Virus record (IMG/VR): IMGVR_UViG_3300015261_000002
Coordinates: 124,001-188,000 of that record
Direction: 5' to 3' (one strand)
Origin: a virus
DNA: 64,000 bases
Part shown: piece after piece, positions 59,435 through 64,000 of the stretch
How positions within the stretch are numbered: the stretch's first letter is position 1
How the letters are laid out: every line of letters starts with the position of its first letter
Notes under the pieces: generated by a model
Seen by the model: only the letters and a program-made list of their open reading frames with translations
The model's database searches: none
Told to the model about the DNA's origin: nothing
Program-made: the position numbers and the translations under genes

Positions 59435-59477
59435 ATAAACCCTCCTACTCCCTTTGTCGGGGAGTAGGAGGGTTTAT
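59435..59477. terminator. Bidirectional terminator, 18-bp hairpin
   Basis: 59435-59452 with 59460-59477, 7-nt loop. Convergent junction after the polymerase gene; preceded by the same TAAAGCAGCTATAAACC as at 53325-53341. Confidence 0.8.
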
Positions 59478-59512
59478 TCACGATCGATGCTCAGAACGCC
59501 TTACAGACGTTA

Positions 59513-60592
59513 TTAAGCAGCGATACCAAAGACCTTGTTCAGGGCATTGGACGCTTCGGTCACGCGGGTGTAGTTGGCTTCGATCAGCTTGGACGCTTTA
59601 ACGCCAGTACCAACGATCACACGCAGAGCGGCGATGTCTTTCTGGAGTTCAGTTTTGTCTTTCGCTTCTTTGGCCTTCTTCATCTTCGCTTCAGCGCTGG
59701 CCAGCAGTTTCTCGATGGCCGACTTCTTGTTCTTGAATTCGTCGGAGAACGCCTTCAGGGACACGATGTTGGTGGCGCAGTCTTTGCTGAACTGGATGGC
59801 AGCAGCAGGCTCGGTGATGGAGGTGGCTTTTTCCAGCTTGGCCAGGAACTGAGCGTCCCGGGTCATGAACTTGGTAACCAGGCCAGCCATGTCGATGGCG
59901 TTGTCGGTGAAGTCGGTGTTACCCGACAGGTGACCGGCGGCTTGCTTTTCCTTGTCGCTGCCCTGGGAAGTGGCGAGGGTCAGGAATGCTTTCTTCGCCT
60001 TCACAGCCGCAGCCACAACGTTGGCCAGAGTTGCTTGAGCCTTCTTGTTCATCTTGCCCATTTCTTTCAGGGCAGCCTTGACGGCGTCGCGCTTCTCTTT
60101 CAGGCCCTTCTTCTTGGCGTCAGCGATTTCTTTCGCAGTTGCTTCGGAAACGTTGCCGGCCATCGCGTTCAGTTGCTTGTCGGCGGTGGCTTCGTCCTGG
60201 GTACCCGAAACAGCGGCTTGGAGTTCAGCAGCGTTTTCGTTGCACGCTTCTTTGGCCACTTCAGCGTCTTTGGCGCTGTCACGGTTGAAGAAGAAGTCCC
60301 AGATGGACTTGAAGGTTTTAGCGATGTAGTCATACACCGCTTTGAAGCCGTTGCCGATGGCGGAGAACACGCCTTCGTTACCGGTCACTTGAGCGCCGGT
60401 AATAATGCCAGCAGCACTGAGCACGCCTTGAGCATAACGCTGAGCGTCAGTCAGGGAGATCGATTCGGTACCCGCAACGTCCAGCTGTTCAGCCGTATCG
60501 TTGAGGGCGTCGAACATGATCTCGACGTGCGGTACGTCGGGGAGACCAAAGCCGTCGCCATCAGGTTGGTAGGAGCCTTCTACGTATTCCAT
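59513..60592 (-). CDS. Abundant inner-head processed protein (359 aa)
   Basis: ATG at 60592 with AAGGA 8 nt upstream. Two processing sites: GTE|S at 43 and GNE|G at 73; the second is followed by VFSAIGNGFKAVYDYIAKTF and KSIWDFFF, the family helix. The mature part is Ala/Lys-rich and helical, as in DNA- or core-binding internal proteins. Codons are strongly C/G-ending. It is separated from the other inner-head genes by the polymerase and metallopeptidase block, so the family is scattered. Confidence 0.7.
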   Translation of the reverse strand: MEYVEGSYQPDGDGFGLPDVPHVEIMFDALNDTAEQLDVAGTESISLTDAQRYAQGVLSAAGIITGAQVTGNEGVFSAIGNGFKAVYDYIAKTFKSIWDFFFNRDSAKDAEVAKEACNENAAELQAAVSGTQDEATADKQLNAMAGNVSEATAKEIADAKKKGLKEKRDAVKAALKEMGKMNKKAQATLANVVAAAVKAKKAFLTLATSQGSDKEKQAAGHLSGNTDFTDNAIDMAGLVTKFMTRDAQFLAKLEKATSITEPAAAIQFSKDCATNIVSLKAFSDEFKNKKSAIEKLLASAEAKMKKAKEAKDKTELQKDIAALRVIVGTGVKASKLIEANYTRVTEASNALNKVFGIAA

Positions 60593-60641
60593 TTGTTCGA
60601 TCCTTGCGGGGAGGGGGTTATGATGTATTGACGGCGGTGGA

Positions 60642-61271
60642 TTAGACGTTGGTCAGGTAGCGGAAGTACTGGGTAACGTTTTCTTTACCCTTGCGATTCA
60701 GGTCAGTGATAACACTGGCCAGGTCGATCAGCGAGTGCAACTTGTACCGCGCTTCCCAGTTCTTGGCGACCATGGTCAAGAACGCGAGGTAGGTGTGGTA
60801 CAGGCGGATGGTCTGGGCAGGGTACTTCTTGTCCAGTCCCACGGTGTAACGGAATGCCAGGCCGCTGGAGAACACATCAGCGTTCTGACGGATGACGGTC
60901 AGCAGGTCGTCGGTAACGACAACGAACTGTTCGAAATCGAGGCGCATGGAGTTGCCGATCGTTTCAATGAAACTGATCTGTTCGTCCTGCTCTTCCTTCT
61001 TGTCCTTGAAGCGGCGACGACCGGCCAAGAATTCGATGTGGCGGTTGATACGAGTGACCATGATGTCAGTCGTGGTATCGCCCTTAGCGTTGACCATCTT
61101 GGCAATGCCGATGACCATTGGCTCAGGTTCGAAAGTAGCCTCAGCAGGAGCAGCAGCTTTGGCAGGTTGGGTGATAACAGCAGGGGCTTTAGCAGCAGGT
61201 GCGGCAACCTCCTTTGCTTCATCACCACTGAGATCTTCGCTCTCAGGTGGCGTGTATTCATTTTTGCTCAT
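60642..61271 (-). CDS. Hypothetical protein (209 aa), own late promoter motif
   Basis: ATG at 61271 preceded by AAAGGG inside a perfect palindrome. N-terminal 50 residues are Ala/Pro/Glu-rich and disordered; the rest is a helical domain (ETIGNSMRLDFEQFVVVTDD) with a basic patch (FLAGRRRFKDKKEE). No processing site. GTATTTTATG lies 52 nt upstream, so it is the start of a late transcript that may continue into the 359-aa gene. Confidence 0.55.
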   Translation of the reverse strand: MSKNEYTPPESEDLSGDEAKEVAAPAAKAPAVITQPAKAAAPAEATFEPEPMVIGIAKMVNAKGDTTTDIMVTRINRHIEFLAGRRRFKDKKEEQDEQISFIETIGNSMRLDFEQFVVVTDDLLTVIRQNADVFSSGLAFRYTVGLDKKYPAQTIRLYHTYLAFLTMVAKNWEARYKLHSLIDLASVITDLNRKGKENVTQYFRYLTNV

Positions 61272-61272
61272 G

Positions 61273-61286
61273 GAAAGGGCCCTTTC
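61273..61286 (-). promoter_or_regulatory. 14-bp palindrome over the ribosome site of the 209-aa gene
   Basis: GAAAGGGCCCTTTC is a perfect palindrome that contains the AAAGGG ribosome site, ending 2 bp from the ATG. It might be an operator or RNA-pairing control point; too tight for a stable hairpin loop on its own. Confidence 0.4.
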
Positions 61287-61322
61287 GTAGAGAGTTATAG
61301 GCTACCGTAAATACGGTTTCAG

Positions 61323-61332
61323 CATAAAATAC
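61323..61332 (-). promoter_or_regulatory. Late promoter motif GTATTTTATG for the 209-aa gene
   Basis: Identical to the capsid-gene motif, ending 52 nt before the ATG at 61271. A CCGT/ACGG mini-hairpin (61305-61316) follows. Confidence 0.55.
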
Positions 61333-61369
61333 GCCTCCACCCCTAGGGTCCGCTGGGACCCTAGAGGCG
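61332..61369 (-). terminator. Hairpin after the 178-aa gene
   Basis: Inner stem 61343-61351 with 61356-61364 (9 bp), plus an outer CGCCT/AGGCG pair set across a bulge. The minus strand continues TATTTTATG, which is also the promoter motif, so terminator and next promoter abut. Confidence 0.6.
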
Positions 61370-61377
61370 AAAGGTAT

Positions 61378-61914
61378 CTAAAACAGTTTCTTGTCCAAAC
61401 CCAGCTGTCGCATAACTTCCAGCACGTCTTTGTTGGTATCCCCAACCTTTGGCATTTTGGTATTACCATTTGACTCAGGTGGGTTATCCTGCTTGTCCCG
61501 CTGACTACGTCCTTCACCCACACCCGTGATCAAGTCATCGATCATAAACATGGGCATTTCCATGTAATCCCTTAACGGCATGATCTCATGGAGTTTGTAG
61601 AACCCATACTTCTTAGCGACAGACTTAATTGACCACTCATGGTAGAACTCGTTCTCCTCAGGAATGTAGAGAACCGAAGAGAACGGATCCATGGTGGCAG
61701 GGGTGTAGTAGTTCATGTTCAAGTCATGCAACATGGACTCGTTAAACGACATCGCCTCTGGGGTAACATCCTTCATGGACTTACCCAGAAGCGAATTGTT
61801 TACCTGGTTGAACGCGGGACTGAAGACAATCCGATTGTTGACGCGCTCTATTATTGCGAGAGGGCTTCGGATTTGACTTTGTTTTGGACGGCCGTCTGCT
61901 TGAGCATTGACCAC
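61378..61914 (-). CDS. Hypothetical virion-type protein (178 aa)
   Basis: Drawn from ATG 61914, which overlaps the upstream gene by 64 nt; an internal ATG near 61777 (MKDVTPEAM) would avoid the overlap and may be the real start. Met- and Tyr-rich (MNYYTPATMDP; YMEMPMFMIDD), soluble, with a hydrophilic tail (SQRDKQDNPPESNGNTKMP). No motif recognised. Possibly tail/baseplate assembly. Confidence 0.5.
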   Translation of the reverse strand: MVNAQADGRPKQSQIRSPLAIIERVNNRIVFSPAFNQVNNSLLGKSMKDVTPEAMSFNESMLHDLNMNYYTPATMDPFSSVLYIPEENEFYHEWSIKSVAKKYGFYKLHEIMPLRDYMEMPMFMIDDLITGVGEGRSQRDKQDNPPESNGNTKMPKVGDTNKDVLEVMRQLGLDKKLF

Positions 61915-63578
61915 TGGGTGAGGGTAAAAAAACTCATCACCGGATCGATAGGCGTGTAGCCCAGCTTACGATCCAGGAGGTTTTCGGGGTCTTCCAGGTC
62001 GGCCATGTTCTTGCGGCACTTCGGACACACGTAGTTACGCACACCAAAGAAGGTACGCGACATGTACGGGGTCTTGTTCAGCACGAACTTGACGAGGTTA
62101 CGGTTGAGGTCTTCGTGGTCACGCAGTACATCGAGAAGACCGCCGTTGAAGTCGTTCGGTTCGATTTCGCTGCGGTTGAACACCGTTTCCTTTTCGTCGG
62201 TGTTTTCTGCCGGCAGGTCGACCTGACGTTGCACCCAGTGGATGAACTCGGTAGAACCGAGGTTGTTGTGAACCATCGTCACCTGAGTTTGGTATTCGGC
62301 CGGATCGATCAACTTCGTACGCAGCTCAGCCAACTCAGGGTTGATCTCGCCGATAAAGAAGTCGAACGCGTCGAAGGCTTCAGCCAGGGTAGGCGGTGCA
62401 CATTCCAGGTACATCGTTCTGTCGTCGTTGTACACGCGGTTGCTTTCGAGACCGTAGGTCGAAGCACGGCTCATGGCACGCGTTTCTTCCATGGTGTACT
62501 TCGCATGGCCGTTCAGCAGGTTGGCGTAGATCGCCTCATCAGCATCGCTGGTGATGTGGTGACGATGACGCAGCAGCTTGCTTGCCTGCACCAACTTGAA
62601 GGCTTCCCAATCACAGCTGCCGGAGAAGCAACGGAGGTTGAGGTTGATACCCTTGGCGTTGGTGGACTCGATGAGCGCACTGATGATGGCATCCATGTCG
62701 GTCAGCAGGATCACGTTGGACAGCTGATTGAAGTCAGCCAGGTCAGTAACGCTGGAGTTCGTGATACGCTTCGCGATGAAGTTCCAGATCACACGGATCG
62801 ATGCAATGCGAGCCAGGACGGCGCTGTTGTTGCCGATCTGCTGTACATAGCCGGTGATGGTCCGGCGGATGTCGTTCAGCAGCGAGCCCATCTCGGTGTG
62901 GTTAGTCCGCGAGAAAGCGAACATCGCAAACGAGTCACGGCAGAGAACGTCGAAGGCCAGCTTGTCGGCACCGGGTGCTGTGGTTTTACGCGCAGCACGA
63001 CGACGCATGTTTTCACGAGCCGAGAAGCCTTCGGTCTGAGCAGAAGGACGTTTACCGACGACGTCACCGGTGTTTACACCGCCACGGTTGGCGACGTTGC
63101 TGAGACCCGGCTCATTCATGATCGAGGTACGAACTTTCAGCTCGTCCTGGATCTCCGACATGAACGCATACATGTCGGCAGCGTGTGCCATGACCTGGTC
63201 AGAGGTCTTGCCCGGGAACTTCTCTTCGATGTACGCCATCCAGTCCGCTTCAGCCTTCTTGAAGACCGACTCAGGGATGCGCTCTTCCTCGTACATGGCC
63301 TTGGAGCCACTGAAGGTCAACCAACGGCCAATGACGCTCTGGGCCTTCTGGATGTCTTCCTTGCGGTTACCGAGGAACACAGTGAGGAAACCACCGTCTT
63401 GACGTTCTTCTTCGGAGAGGTCGCGGAGGACTTCATCTTCAGGAGCCAGGACTTGCTTCATCGTGGTGTTTTGAGCGGTGTGTACGTCGTGGTGCGTTGG
63501 AGTTGATGCAGTCGGTGCAGGAGTTGCATCAGCACCTTGAACAGACGTCTCAACCGGATCTTGAGGTTCAGTACTCAT
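61851..63578 (-). CDS. Virion-type protein with CPxC pair (575 aa)
   Basis: ATG at 63578 with AAGGA about 9 nt upstream. N-terminal 60 residues are Thr/Pro/His-rich and disordered. Basic patch ENMRRRAARK follows a site QTE|GFSAR that only loosely fits S/A/G-x-E. The core is helical. Near the C-terminus is NYVCPKCRKNM, a CPxC knuckle; a second possible pair, RCFSGSC, is upstream, so one zinc could be bound. T4-type baseplate hub assembly proteins can have such features, but homology is not evident. Confidence 0.5.
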   Translation of the reverse strand: MSTEPQDPVETSVQGADATPAPTASTPTHHDVHTAQNTTMKQVLAPEDEVLRDLSEEERQDGGFLTVFLGNRKEDIQKAQSVIGRWLTFSGSKAMYEEERIPESVFKKAEADWMAYIEEKFPGKTSDQVMAHAADMYAFMSEIQDELKVRTSIMNEPGLSNVANRGGVNTGDVVGKRPSAQTEGFSARENMRRRAARKTTAPGADKLAFDVLCRDSFAMFAFSRTNHTEMGSLLNDIRRTITGYVQQIGNNSAVLARIASIRVIWNFIAKRITNSSVTDLADFNQLSNVILLTDMDAIISALIESTNAKGINLNLRCFSGSCDWEAFKLVQASKLLRHRHHITSDADEAIYANLLNGHAKYTMEETRAMSRASTYGLESNRVYNDDRTMYLECAPPTLAEAFDAFDFFIGEINPELAELRTKLIDPAEYQTQVTMVHNNLGSTEFIHWVQRQVDLPAENTDEKETVFNRSEIEPNDFNGGLLDVLRDHEDLNRNLVKFVLNKTPYMSRTFFGVRNYVCPKCRKNMADLEDPENLLDRKLGYTPIDPVMSFFTLTQWSMLKQTAVQNKVKSEALSQ

Positions 63579-63601
63579 GTACTACTTCCTTGCTTAAGGG
63601 G

Positions 63602-64000
63602 TTAGTTAACTTGTTTGGCGCCAATGTCTTCATAGGCGTCTTCAGGCAACACGGTGCCTTCCAGCGGCTTGCTGGCTGCCGGTGCGGCGGAAGGCGAGAC
63701 AGTGCGGTAGGTCGCAGCAACGATGGCCATACGCTCACCGTGCAGACGCATGCCGAAGGTGTAGTTGTCTTCGTCCTGGCCTTTGTGTTCGCGGACGTAT
63801 TCGTTGATGATTTCTTCGCGAGGACGCAGCACACCTTCCATAACGGACGGGATGTCGAATTCCATCACTTCGGCGAGGGTGTCGGTGTAGTGGACGAACA
63901 GTGAGATGTAATCGTCGACTTCCTGGCCTTTGTTGATGAACTCGAAGATGGCATGAACGTCTTCGGCGATCGAGACGATCTTCTGATCGAAGAGGTTGAT
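63602..64000 (-). CDS. C-terminal part of a virion-type gene, cut by right edge
   Basis: Open from the right edge to TAA at 63602 (at least 132 residues), continuing without a stop past the internal ATG at 63868. Visible: helical, acidic (IVSIAEDVHAIFEFINKGQE; DDYISLFVHYTDTLAEVMEF), then VLRPREEIINEYV and an Ala/Pro-rich end (SPSAAPAASKPLEG). Lies 24 bp upstream of the 575-aa gene in the same operon. N-terminus not seen; function unknown. Confidence 0.55.
   Translation of the reverse strand: MNLFDQKIVSIAEDVHAIFEFINKGQEVDDYISLFVHYTDTLAEVMEFDIPSVMEGVLRPREEIINEYVREHKGQDEDNYTFGMRLHGERMAIVAATYRTVSPSAAPAASKPLEGTVLPEDAYEDIGAKQVN

Noticed and set aside
62115-63506. 463-codon open frame antisense to the 575-aa gene
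   Set aside because: Shadow of a codon-biased gene; no context or start signal.
1-64000. tRNA genes, CRISPR arrays, insertion sequences, integrase or attachment sites
   Set aside because: No gene-free gap exceeds about 242 bp and none of the gaps contains cloverleaf-like or spaced-repeat structure; no transposase or integrase motifs were seen.

Overview
The window reads as part of a jumbo myovirus genome of the phiKZ-like type (nucleus-forming family Chimalliviridae), probably infecting Pseudomonas or a relative. The host is an inference from moderate-to-high GC and relatedness of the recognisable genes. Nearly every base is coding, most genes are on the minus strand with tight or overlapping junctions (ATGA, TGATG), and there are no bacterial housekeeping genes, tRNAs, CRISPR arrays or insertion sequences. 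The phage type rests on: a 730-aa capsid protein with an N-terminal GAE|S processing site; a 1004-aa portal with the same site and an acidic tail; a stand-alone fragment like the N-terminus of RNA polymerase beta; and many internal head proteins carrying S/A/G-x-E processing sites, the specificity known for the phiKZ prohead protease.

Layout, left to right. (a) 1-10788, minus: four related tail-fibre-like genes, one running off the left edge. (b) 10909-13016, plus: a structural-type gene, then an overlapping pair read as inner- and outer-membrane spanins, facing a two-TM holin candidate (13115-13720). (c) 13717-18547, minus: virion-type genes ending in a 758-aa protein with a three-fold PxTYYG repeat. 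(d) 18570-21584, plus: portal. (e) 21657-24034, minus: five small genes of unknown function, two of them paralogues, behind a TATATTAC early-type promoter. (f) 24190-31784, minus: a 775-aa protein, the RNAP beta-N-like protein, a coiled-coil protein and the capsid gene. (g) 32435-33982, plus: DnaB-like helicase. (h) 34058-49287, minus: structural genes and a cluster of processed inner-head proteins. (i) 49321-53328, plus: two structural genes. (j) 53396-57484, minus: another inner-head protein and a membrane-anchored HELGH metallopeptidase. (k) 57568-59427, plus: family-B DNA polymerase N-terminal half (3'-5' exonuclease plus palm motif A). (l) 59513 to the right edge, minus: more inner-head and virion-type genes, the last one cut by the window end.

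Two regulatory patterns stand out. Each of the five plus-strand islands ends at a convergent junction holding one long, perfect or near-perfect hairpin, so read-through is blocked in both directions. A motif GYATTTTATG lies 52-63 nt upstream of three minus-strand starts (capsid, metallopeptidase, 209-aa gene) and fits the TATG late-promoter type of phiKZ, while TATATTAC-like boxes precede the small-gene cluster, the RNAP/coiled-coil operon and the DNA polymerase gene, fitting early expression. These promoter calls borrow phiKZ rules and are inference.

The strongest leads are the family of inner-head proteins sharing one design (disposable propeptide, GxE processing site, then an aromatic amphipathic helix), the metallopeptidase encoded beside them, and the apparently incomplete DNA polymerase.
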